Shown piece by piece: positions 1 to 6,908 of a DNA stretch of 64,000 nucleotides. The position numbers and the translations under genes were made by a program. The notes beneath the pieces are model-generated. The model did not search any database. It saw only the letters and a program-made list of their open reading frames with translations, and was not told where the DNA came from. This DNA is from PCPOR2b sp965220385 (GTDB lineage Bacteria > Poribacteria > WGA-4E > PCPOR2b): NCBI GenBank assembly GCA_965220385.1, contig OZ244825.1, forward strand, positions 2,790,001 to 2,854,000, written 5' to 3'. Every line of letters starts with the position of its first letter. Within the stretch, counting starts at the first letter, position 1.

Positions 1-735
1 ATCGGCACTAGTTAAGTTAATCTCAACATCTCCGTCAGCAACTTCGACAACCTGGGCTTTTGTCGTTCCAAGCTCTTCGTGCCACGCTTGTAGACGGTAT
101 TTCCCAGCGGGGACCTCTTTAATCATGTACGTTCCCGTATCGCTCGAACCTTCGTAAGCGTCGGAACCGATCCATTTGCCATCTTTGTCTTTATAACCGG
201 TTACGGCGTAATAGTCGTTATCCGTGACAAAGATATATCCTGTCATCCAGTTGTGGATATCACAGGTAAACTTAATCGCTTCACGTTTTTCTAATTTTAG
301 CGGTAACATTTTGCCGGGCCCCGGTATCTGCCAGTTCGGTGCCTCGTTCTTCGTGGCATGGGAATGGACGTTATGCGCAACCGGGTCGCTGGATGTCACA
401 TCTATTGTAGTCCCTGCGGTTACAACAAGGACATGCGGGTAATACATACAGTCAACCTGATCCATGACTGGATTTTTGGCAGGAATTGTTGGCTCCGCGC
501 CGCGTGCTCGCAGGTAAACTACTACGTTTTTAATTCCTTTGCCTTTGGAAACGACAAGGGCTTCAGATTTGCCACTTTTCAGGGAATCAATACAGTGCTG
601 GTCTTTGGTTGCATTCAGTGCTGGACGTGCTGGCGCATCGCCATCATACATCACGGTTCCGCTGATTGTACCGGCATATACCATGCTCGTGATGAATATA
701 AAGCTGAGTGCGGTCAGAGTTATTACAGTTTTCAT
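1..735 (-). CDS. Secreted plastocyanin-like (cupredoxin) protein, 3' end outside the window
   Basis: The reading frame opens at an ATG whose first base is 735 and stays open for 245 codons to base 1, so the C-terminus is missing. An AAAGGA ribosome site lies about 12 bases upstream. Residues 1-21 form a signal peptide ending VYA. A type-1 copper site can be read: His121 or His124 in VAHNVH, then Cys158-x2-His161-x2-Met164 in TCDIHNWM. Residues 195-240 resemble a carboxypeptidase-regulatory-like beta sandwich (GTYMIKEVPAGKYRLQAWHE). The likely role is periplasmic electron transfer by a bound copper. The operator and promoter match those of the Rieske operon at 12.4 kb, which supports a respiratory role. 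The fold call is confident; the redox partner is unknown. Confidence 0.85.
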   Translation of the reverse strand, partial: MKTVITLTALSFIFITSMVYAGTISGTVMYDGDAPARPALNATKDQHCIDSLKSGKSEALVVSKGKGIKNVVVYLRARGAEPTIPAKNPVMDQVDCMYYPHVLVVTAGTTIDVTSSDPVAHNVHSHATKNEAPNWQIPGPGKMLPLKLEKREAIKFTCDIHNWMTGYIFVTDNDYYAVTGYKDKDGKWIGSDAYEGSSDTGTYMIKEVPAGKYRLQAWHEELGTTKAQVVEVADGDVEINLTSAD

Positions 736-799
736 GATTCGAACGGATCCTTTCTTTATTTAAGTTCGACATTGAAACGATTGTATGTTGATGGTGTTT

Positions 800-829
800 A
801 TGATAGCAGCATATGAAAAGGGGAATCAA
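800..829 (-). promoter_or_regulatory. Predicted sigma-70 promoter of the cupredoxin gene
   Basis: On the minus strand, TTGATT (829-824) is separated by 18 bp from TATCAT (805-800), which has an extended -10 (TGC). The predicted start near 793 leaves a leader of about 58 nt. The layout mirrors the promoter at 12529-12557. Confidence 0.6.
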
Positions 830-847
830 GTGTTAAAAAGGGCAATG

Positions 848-863
848 TCACGGATATCCGTGA
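848..863. promoter_or_regulatory. 16-bp palindromic operator, copy 1
   Basis: TCACGGATATCCGTGA is a perfect palindrome. It lies 18 bp upstream of the -35 box of the cupredoxin promoter, centred near -62 from the predicted start. An identical copy at 12576-12591 has the same 18-bp spacing upstream of the Rieske operon promoter. The position suits a dimeric class-I activator; the regulator is not identified. Confidence 0.65.
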
Positions 864-954
864 ACGCTGTTCTGTGGTTGGCGCACGTTATTGGATCGTT
901 CAAACGTGAGTCAGAAGCTTCAATGACAAGGAATTGCCGAATTGACACCGAAGC

Positions 955-986
955 ACCTGCCATCAGCGAGTAGCTGATGGCAAGGT
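955..986 (-). terminator. Hairpin 3' of the first ABC binding-protein gene
   Basis: Arms TGCCATCAGC (958-967) and GCTGATGGCA (973-982) enclose a 5-nt loop; with a one-base bulge the stem extends by four pairs (ACCT/AGGT). It lies 25-56 nt past the stop at 1011 on the minus strand. No T-run follows, so it may stabilise the 3' end or act with Rho. Confidence 0.4.
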
Positions 987-1010
987 CCGGTTAACATCTA
1001 ACGTTAAGGA

Positions 1011-2177
1011 TTACTCAAATGCCACAAGTTCGCCGTTTTCGACAGTCAGTACAATCGGGTCATAAACCGCGTCCCCGACTTCATTAAACGAGAACTGACC
1101 GAGAATGGTGTCGAGATCCATGATATGCGCAAGCGCGTCCCGAACTGCCGTTGCCTCGGTGGATTGTGCATTCGAAATTGCCTCTGCTAAAATATAAAGA
1201 GTAGCGTAGGACTGTGCAGCCCAGGGATCAGGTTCGATACCATACTTCGCCCGGTAATTCTCGACGAAGGCTTGATTGCCCGGTGTGTCAGACGTAGCGC
1301 GCCAATTAGTGAAAGCAATCGCCCCTTCTGCTGCCTCTCCTGCGATTTGCACTTCGTTTCCGGTTAGGTCGGGCACAATGAACCGAACGGAGTCAGGCAT
1401 ACCGATCGCTCCCCCTTGAGCCAAGATCTGAGTCATCTCGTTGGATAAAGCGGAGACAAAGAGAGCTTCAGGATTTGCTTCCATTATCCGAGTGAGTTGT
1501 GCCGAGAAGTCGGTATCACCAGTTTGGAAGGTCTCCGTGATCAAAACCTCAACGCCGCTTGCAGCAAGGGCTTTTTCCAGTTCCTCGTTGCTACTCGTGG
1601 AATAGACATCAGCATCGTCATATATTAGTGCTACCTGTTGGTAGCCAAGGCTCTCTAGAGTTATCCTGACACCGTTTGGATTTAGTGCATCAGTGGTAAG
1701 CCCCGTCCGGAAGATAAAATCACTAAGCGCGCTCAGACCGGCGGCGGATGCGACCGAGCTAAAACACACAACTCCGTTCTCTTCTACTATTGGAGCTAAC
1801 TCTCTAAGCTGGGTTGAGAAAGTGATACCGGTGATAATAGACACGCCATCTTGATGAATTAGTTTATTCAAAGCTGCCTTCGCACCTTCGATAGTGCTCT
1901 GGTCATCTTCAATGATGAAAGTGATTTGGGGACCACCATAGTGGTTAAGTTCTGCTTGAGCGAGTTCAAAGCCCCGTTTCATCGGTAAGCCATACAGGGG
2001 ACCGTTCACGTCGTCCAGCGGTAGAGAGACACCGATGATAATTTCTCCCATCTCAGGTGGCATCTCAGGTTGTGAGGGAAGGAGAAGTTGACCAATCTGG
2101 TCACAGGCGGAAAATCCGACAATCAATACGGCAATCGCTAGCACAGACGCGAGTTGGGTGAACCTTCTAACTTTCAT
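1011..2177 (-). CDS. ABC transporter substrate-binding lipoprotein, branched-chain amino acid type (copy 1)
   Basis: This 388-residue protein has an N-terminal signal peptide and a lipobox (GFSAC, acylated Cys25), followed by a proline-rich linker and a Peripla_BP_6 / LivJ-like two-lobed domain from about residue 45 to the end (for example IIIGVSLPLDD and GLPMKRGFELA). It should bind an amino acid or similar small ligand outside the membrane and deliver it to a permease, but no permease or ATPase gene is in this window. AAGGAGG precedes the ATG. It is a clear paralogue of the gene at 3438-4616, with similar leader, linker and C-terminus (VENG.LVAFE against VENGAFVAFE). An IS982 element inserted about 90 bp upstream may have replaced or displaced its promoter. 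Confidence 0.88.
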   Translation of the reverse strand: MKVRRFTQLASVLAIAVLIVGFSACDQIGQLLLPSQPEMPPEMGEIIIGVSLPLDDVNGPLYGLPMKRGFELAQAELNHYGGPQITFIIEDDQSTIEGAKAALNKLIHQDGVSIITGITFSTQLRELAPIVEENGVVCFSSVASAAGLSALSDFIFRTGLTTDALNPNGVRITLESLGYQQVALIYDDADVYSTSSNEELEKALAASGVEVLITETFQTGDTDFSAQLTRIMEANPEALFVSALSNEMTQILAQGGAIGMPDSVRFIVPDLTGNEVQIAGEAAEGAIAFTNWRATSDTPGNQAFVENYRAKYGIEPDPWAAQSYATLYILAEAISNAQSTEATAVRDALAHIMDLDTILGQFSFNEVGDAVYDPIVLTVENGELVAFE

Positions 2178-2210
2178 TTTAAGCCTCCTTGGTTACAAAT
2201 GAAAAATTAA

Positions 2211-2241
2211 GTTGGGGCAGATTCAGAAAATCTACCCCAAC
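2211..2241 (-). other. Hairpin in the leader of the first binding-protein gene
   Basis: GTTGGGG-x-AGATT (2211-2223) pairs with AATCT-x-CCCCAAC (2229-2241) around a 5-nt loop. It sits 34-64 nt upstream of the ATG at 2177. It could be a remnant of the original leader or a repeat. No regulatory function is proven. Confidence 0.35.
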
Positions 2242-2280
2242 CTGATTCATTGTTGATGGATATTCGGGCCTTATGCTAGT

Positions 2281-2320
2281 TAACTTCCCTTTTTTAATAG
2301 GAACTAAAAAAGGGAAGTTA
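2281..2320. terminator. Bidirectional-type terminator hairpin inside the IS left end
   Basis: TAACTTCCCTTTTTT (2281-2295) and its perfect complement (2306-2320) form a 15-bp stem around 10 nt. A/T tracts at the loop side and the position between the terminal repeat and the transposase suggest it blocks read-through transcription from the flanking chromosome. Confidence 0.55.
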
Positions 2321-2325
2321 AAAAG

Positions 2326-2378
2326 TCCTCCAGTCTGTTATTATAGATGGACTCGACAACCCATCTAAAACTGGAGGA
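2326..2378 (+). promoter_or_regulatory. Leader hairpin that sequesters the transposase ribosome site
   Basis: TCCTCCAGT (2326-2334) is the exact complement of ACTGGAGGA (2370-2378), which holds the Shine-Dalgarno sequence. Inside, TAGATGG (2344-2350) pairs with CCATCTA (2361-2367). A read-through transcript would fold with the ribosome site hidden, limiting transposase synthesis, as is known for IS10 and IS50. Confidence 0.6.
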
Positions 2379-2385
2379 TACCCCT

Positions 2386-3294
2386 ATGATAACTGATTTC
2401 GATGACTTCTGTCTATGGACTTATGTCATTGTTGATGACATACTGATAAAATTGGCACCCTTACTCCGACGCCCCGGTCCCTGTCCCGATTGTAGCGATA
2501 GTGAGTTAATCACTATGATATTGATTGCCGAATGTAAAGGGTGGGACATTGAAACAGAGCTGCTATCCGAATTTAGCCAGCAACGGCATCTATTTCCTAT
2601 ATTGCCTTGTCAGAGCCGGTTCAATCGGCGCAGGCGTAACTTGGGGGCAATCATCAATCAGATTCGACAGCTGCTGTTGTCAGACATTGAAGTAGCGTCG
2701 GAACAACTGTGTATTATTGATAGTTTGCCGATGCCAGTCATGCAGTTTCACCTAGTACCTTCGTCACCCAACAATTGGTCATGCTATGGTGCCGATTATG
2801 GTCGAATCGAATCCAAGAAACAGACCATCTTCGGCTATAAACTGCATCTGTTAGTTACTGCAAGTGGAGTGATTGTTGATTTTGAACTGGCACCCGCTTC
2901 TGCAAACGATTTAGTGGTTGGCTACGAGCTGCTCGCTAATCACCAAGATAAGCAAGTGATAGGGGATAAAGCCTATATTAGCACAAAAGTCAAAGACCAA
3001 TTAGCCCAAGCCAACAATATTGAGCTAATAACGGTCCCTCGACGCAACCAGAAACAGCAAATCTCCACACAAACCAAGCGGTGGATTAACCAAATTAGGC
3101 AGATAGTGGAAACGGTGAATGGGCAATTGAGTCAACAATTTCATATACAAAACAATCATGCCCATAGTTTCTGGGGGGTATGCACGCGCTTATACTCGAA
3201 ACTCACCGCTCATACCCTATCCATTTATCTGAATCAGTTATGCAAAAAGGAGTCCTTGTTACAGATTAAAGAGTTGGCGTTTCCAACTCCTTAG
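2386..3294 (+). CDS. IS982-family transposase
   Basis: This 302-residue DDE transposase should cut and rejoin the ends of the surrounding element. The ATG at 2386 is preferred because GGAGGA lies 8 bases upstream and family members begin near MITDFDDF. An upstream in-frame ATG at 2347 lies inside the leader hairpin. Catalytic residues can be read as Asp112 (IIDSLPMP), Asp194 (IGDKAY) and Glu242 (VETVNGQL). Length matches the family and no frameshift is seen, so the protein is probably active. Confidence 0.9.
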   Translation: MITDFDDFCLWTYVIVDDILIKLAPLLRRPGPCPDCSDSELITMILIAECKGWDIETELLSEFSQQRHLFPILPCQSRFNRRRRNLGAIINQIRQLLLSDIEVASEQLCIIDSLPMPVMQFHLVPSSPNNWSCYGADYGRIESKKQTIFGYKLHLLVTASGVIVDFELAPASANDLVVGYELLANHQDKQVIGDKAYISTKVKDQLAQANNIELITVPRRNQKQQISTQTKRWINQIRQIVETVNGQLSQQFHIQNNHAHSFWGVCTRLYSKLTAHTLSIYLNQLCKKESLLQIKELAFPTP

Positions 3295-3363
3295 GAACTA
3301 GCATAAGACCCTATTCGTAAAAGAGTATCGATAAAATTCTTTAGATCCACGCCCTAAGTCGTA

Positions 3364-3385
3364 GGGAACAACAGTTGCTGTTCCC
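3364..3385 (-). other. Hairpin downstream of the second binding-protein gene
   Basis: GGGAACA (3364-3370) and TGTTCCC (3379-3385) form a 7-bp stem 53-74 nt beyond the stop codon at 3438 (minus strand). There is no T-tract; it is a weak terminator candidate. Confidence 0.3.
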
Positions 3386-3437
3386 CAGAGGACATAGATC
3401 TCTATTCTGTTGGATTGTTCGAATCCACCGTTGCGGA

Positions 3438-4616
3438 TTACTCAAAGGCTACGAATGCACCGTTTTCGACAAGCAGTATATTCGGATCATAAACTGCGTC
3501 TCCATCAGCACCAAAAGAGAAATTCCCTAAAACAGTAGGGACATCCATAGTATGCGCTAGCGCGTCCCGAATCGCCGCTGCATCGATGGAATGCGTAGTC
3601 GCATACGCTTGCATAATTGCCGCGGCGAGAATATTGAGCGTGGCATAGGATTGTGCTGCCCAAGCAACCGGCGGCTCCCCGTATTTCTCAGTATAGCTCT
3701 GGATGAACGCTTGATTCATTGGGTTGTCATTCATGCTGAACCAACCGATAGAAGTAACTACTCCCTCGGCAGCATCACCCGCGCCTGCCACCTCAATATC
3801 GGTCAACTCGGGAACAATAATGTGCACATCAGGCATGAGCTGGCGCGCTTCGATTATAATCTGAGGTATATGAGCCCCTAACGCAGAGATGAAGAGGGCA
3901 CCGGGATTTAACGCCATTATCCGAGTTAATTCCTCCGTATAATCGGTAGCGTCGCCTTGGTAGGTCTCCATCGCCACAACTTCGACACCGCCCTCGACAA
4001 GCGCATCCCTGAACGCTTTGTCACTAAGTGTAGAGTAGGTATCGCCGTCGTGATATATTGTAGCTGCTGTCTGGTAGCCAAACTTTGCCTGAGTCGCCAT
4101 GACAAGCGGCGGGTTAAGCACAGCGGAGGTAAGTCCCGAGCGGAAGGTAAAATTGCCACGTCCTTCCAACACCGGGGCAGATGAAACAGAGCTAAAAAGG
4201 ACAACCCCGTTGTCTTGAGCAGTTTGAGTTACCCCTTCGAGCTGAGTAGAGATAGCGAAACCGACGATAGCAGGTACGCCATATCCAATCAACTGATCGA
4301 CAGCTTCAACCGCACTCACGCTTTGATCATCCTTAACGATGAACTTAAGCTGTGCACCGCCGAGCGCGCCTGAGTTGTTAATATGTTCACGAGCCAGCTC
4401 AAAACCAGCTAGCATTGGCAGTCCATACGCGGGTGCGAACTCACCCGTCTGGGCTAGAACGACACCGATAGGAATTTCGGGAGCGTCCATTTCGGGTGGC
4501 TGCTCAGGTGGCTGAGGAAGCAAAACTTGTTGAATTTGGTCACAGGCAGAAAGTCCTACGATCAGGGCAACAATCGCCAATACAAGGGTGATTTGGGTGA
4601 ATCTTCCGATGTTCAT
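3438..4616 (-). CDS. ABC transporter substrate-binding lipoprotein, branched-chain amino acid type (copy 2)
   Basis: This 392-residue paralogue of the protein at 1011-2177 has the same plan: signal peptide, lipobox GLSAC with Cys25, proline-rich linker and a Peripla_BP_6 domain (IPIGVVLAQTGEF, LPMLAGFELAREHI). It should bind a small amino-acid-like ligand in the periplasm. AAGGAGAT precedes the ATG. The two copies have diverged throughout the ligand-binding domain, so they may bind different ligands. Neither has a permease partner here; they may serve an importer encoded elsewhere or act as sensors. The pair probably arose by tandem duplication before the IS insertion. Confidence 0.88.
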   Translation of the reverse strand: MNIGRFTQITLVLAIVALIVGLSACDQIQQVLLPQPPEQPPEMDAPEIPIGVVLAQTGEFAPAYGLPMLAGFELAREHINNSGALGGAQLKFIVKDDQSVSAVEAVDQLIGYGVPAIVGFAISTQLEGVTQTAQDNGVVLFSSVSSAPVLEGRGNFTFRSGLTSAVLNPPLVMATQAKFGYQTAATIYHDGDTYSTLSDKAFRDALVEGGVEVVAMETYQGDATDYTEELTRIMALNPGALFISALGAHIPQIIIEARQLMPDVHIIVPELTDIEVAGAGDAAEGVVTSIGWFSMNDNPMNQAFIQSYTEKYGEPPVAWAAQSYATLNILAAAIMQAYATTHSIDAAAIRDALAHTMDVPTVLGNFSFGADGDAVYDPNILLVENGAFVAFE

Positions 4617-4655
4617 TTTGGATCTCCTTGGTTATCAAACAAACAAACGACACAC

Positions 4656-4683
4656 CACAGATGTCAACATTGTAGCATCTGTG
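4656..4683. other. Inverted repeat upstream of the second binding-protein gene
   Basis: CACAGATG (4656-4663) and CATCTGTG (4676-4683) are separated by 12 bp and lie 40-67 bp upstream of the ATG at 4616. A short GGCTTC-ATC-GAAGCC hairpin (4697-4711) is adjacent. Either could be an operator or a leader structure. Confidence 0.3.
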
Positions 4684-4790
4684 TCCCTATAGCTGCGGCT
4701 TCATCGAAGCCTACTAACAGCTAATTTGACAATAAATTGGTTGAAGGGTTCTTACTTCTTTGACGATGTACGATGCGAGTAGCGAGCAAC

Positions 4791-5165
4791 TCAATCATGC
4801 GTCGGCGTTGGTCGAAAGTTCTCTTTGATAAATGCGAACAGTTCTCGCTGTTCCTCATCTGTTAGATAATAAAAAAATGCCGGCATATTGTCTTTGCCGG
4901 CATCAATACTATGTATAAGTTGCTCGTCGGTACGACCCTCCCAAAATTCGGCTGTCGTCAGATTTGCAGGTTCTAGCTTTTTGAACCGTCCAATTCGTCC
5001 ATTACCTTCACCGTTTGCACCATGACAACCGGCACAATATCTTGCGTAATTGTACTCGACTTCGGAGCCGTACCTCGTGCTCGGATCTACCGTTCGGCAG
5101 AGCCAAATCAGCCAACTCATACTGGCGGCAAATATCGCAACGATGATGAGAAGGTGTCGAACCAT
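4791..5165 (-). CDS. Membrane-anchored class I cytochrome c
   Basis: This 124-residue protein has an N-terminal hydrophobic segment (about residues 4-23) that probably stays as an anchor, then a single haem site, Cys44-AG-Cys47-His48. Met94 in DNMPAFFYYL is the likely sixth ligand. It should carry electrons on the periplasmic face. It is the last gene of a run that starts with the Rieske/cytochrome b operon, with the symporter gene between (38 bp gap), so it may accept electrons from that complex. The fold is clear; the partner is inferred from position. Confidence 0.85.
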   Translation of the reverse strand: MVRHLLIIVAIFAASMSWLIWLCRTVDPSTRYGSEVEYNYARYCAGCHGANGEGNGRIGRFKKLEPANLTTAEFWEGRTDEQLIHSIDAGKDNMPAFFYYLTDEEQRELFAFIKENFRPTPTHD

Positions 5166-5202
5166 TTGAATGATACCACCTTTGTTATTCGCGCGAACCT
5201 AC

Positions 5203-6831
5203 TCAACTCGACGATGCAGGAGAAGGGGAATCACCAGATTCGAGTGTCTCAATAACACCAGCCCCCACACTATCGCCCCAGACGTTGATGGTTGTCCGAC
5301 ATCGGTCAAGGAACCAATCGATAGTCAAGATTAACCCGATACCCTCAATCGGTAGCCCAACGGCTTTTAAGACAATCACCATTGTCACAAGACCGGCTTC
5401 GGGGATACCTGCGGCGCCGATGGCAGCAATAGTCGCCGTCAGAAAGATCACCACCTGCTCCACAGGGCCTAAGGTGATTCCATAGACCTGCGCGATGAAC
5501 ATTGCAGCGACAGCTTCGTAGAGTGCCGTACCGTCCATGTTAATTGTTGCACCGAGTGGTAGGACAAAACTTGAGGTTCGATTGGATATGCCATTTTCCT
5601 CAGTGCCTTCCATTGTTACCGGCAGTGTTGCGGAACTTGATGCTGTGGAGAAGGCGTTTAACAGTGCTGCTCCCATCCCTCTTGCGTAGTTCAGTGGATT
5701 TCGTCTGCCAATCAGAAAGAGGAGGATCGGCAATATAACAACGGCGTGTATAGCGAGTCCAAATATGACCGTGAAACTATATTTTCCAACCGCAAGCAGC
5801 TCCGGCAAGAATTTGGTGAATCCACCGGCACGTCCAATGCGACCTGCAATTAACCCGAAGATGCCGATCGGCGCGAAAATCATAATCCAGTGAACAATCC
5901 GCATAACGCCATCGTTCAGCACCGAAATAAAATTAATGGCATTCTGTCCCCGTTCACCTAAGATCGAAAATGCACAGCCAATCAGCAGTGAGAAAAAGAT
6001 TAATGGAAGGATGTCCGTCCGCACCATCGCGTTGAAAAGGTTTCGCGGAATCAAGCCCTCTTTCCCGGTTTCCTCATTCCCAATCAGGACTTCCGACAAG
6101 ATATTGCCGATGTTTCTCTCTTCTTTCCCACGCACCGCTCCGGCGATAGGCAAATCAATCTTTACGCCTGTTCCGTCGGGTTGAAGTTCCGGTTCATCCG
6201 AAATGAGCTGCCCTCCAACACGCCGGAAGGGCAGGCGTGTGCCATCCTCCGCTTCGATATAGACCTCCTCGCCGCCTTGGGTAGGTTCCCACAATTTTAC
6301 TGTGGCAGAGTTTTCAGTCATCGACTGAATTGCACCCTGCACCCCTTGATCAGATAGAATCAGCGCATACCTGTCATCATAACCTGTTTGTCCCCAAGTA
6401 CTGTCCGTTAAAGTGACAGTGCGATTGTTTTCACCACCAACTGTATACGTATACTCTGGATGATCTGCGCCACGAGAAATCCCTTTTCCCGGTTGTACAA
6501 TGTTGACCAAGATGATGCCGATGAGCACCGAAATCCCAGTGGTCGCCATGTAATAGAGGACAGTGCGTCCGCCTATTGGACCGAGGTTGCGGATATCGCC
6601 TAAGCCGGTAATGCCGACAATCATCGAAAACATGACCAGCGGAACGACAATCATTTTCAGGGCATTTAGGAATATATCACCAAGAAGAGTGGTTTTTGCA
6701 GCGAAATCTGGTATCCAACCACCGACGACAAACCCAACGATGATGGCAATGACAATACCGATGAGAATCCGTTGGCTACCACTTCCGCCCGTTGAGGCTT
6801 CGTCAGATACGGAGGGATCTGTTTGGAGCAT
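5203..6831 (-). CDS. Sodium/proton:dicarboxylate (glutamate) symporter, SDF family
   Basis: This 542-residue inner-membrane carrier takes up dicarboxylates or acidic amino acids with Na+ or H+. Family motifs are present: the serine-rich re-entrant loop (TASSSATLP, about residue 396) and NMDGTALYE (about 428), with helical segments throughout. AAAGGCGG precedes the ATG. It is about 110 residues longer than typical family members because of a hydrophilic insert at about residues 120-240 (with QGVQGAIQSMTENSATVKLW), expected outside the membrane. The insert has no recognised domain. It lies 77 bp after the octaheme cytochrome gene and may be co-transcribed. The substrate is not settled by sequence. 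Confidence 0.9.
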   Translation of the reverse strand: MLQTDPSVSDEASTGGSGSQRILIGIVIAIIVGFVVGGWIPDFAAKTTLLGDIFLNALKMIVVPLVMFSMIVGITGLGDIRNLGPIGGRTVLYYMATTGISVLIGIILVNIVQPGKGISRGADHPEYTYTVGGENNRTVTLTDSTWGQTGYDDRYALILSDQGVQGAIQSMTENSATVKLWEPTQGGEEVYIEAEDGTRLPFRRVGGQLISDEPELQPDGTGVKIDLPIAGAVRGKEERNIGNILSEVLIGNEETGKEGLIPRNLFNAMVRTDILPLIFFSLLIGCAFSILGERGQNAINFISVLNDGVMRIVHWIMIFAPIGIFGLIAGRIGRAGGFTKFLPELLAVGKYSFTVIFGLAIHAVVILPILLFLIGRRNPLNYARGMGAALLNAFSTASSSATLPVTMEGTEENGISNRTSSFVLPLGATINMDGTALYEAVAAMFIAQVYGITLGPVEQVVIFLTATIAAIGAAGIPEAGLVTMVIVLKAVGLPIEGIGLILTIDWFLDRCRTTINVWGDSVGAGVIETLESGDSPSPASSS

Positions 6832-6908
6832 TTGTTAGCCGCCTTTCAGCGCCGCGATACGAAGGATTGGATAAAAGTCCTTATTTACATTCAAGGAAGG
6901 CTTCAGAA

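Larger units (their letters stand above)
2266..3311 (+). mobile_element. Intact IS982-family insertion sequence (1046 bp)
   Basis: Imperfect 16-bp terminal inverted repeats (2266-2281 and 3296-3311, one mismatch, core CTTATGCTAGTT) bracket one transposase gene. The flanks carry the direct repeat TATTC at 2261-2265 and 3312-3316, a 5-bp target duplication (6 bp if the outer G is counted in it). The element lies between the two paralogous ABC binding-protein genes. Intact ends, a preserved duplication and an open transposase frame suggest a recent insertion. Confidence 0.85.

Noticed and set aside
358..816. Plus-strand open frame opposite the cupredoxin gene
   Set aside because: The minus strand has a signal peptide, copper site and ribosome site; the plus frame is its shadow.
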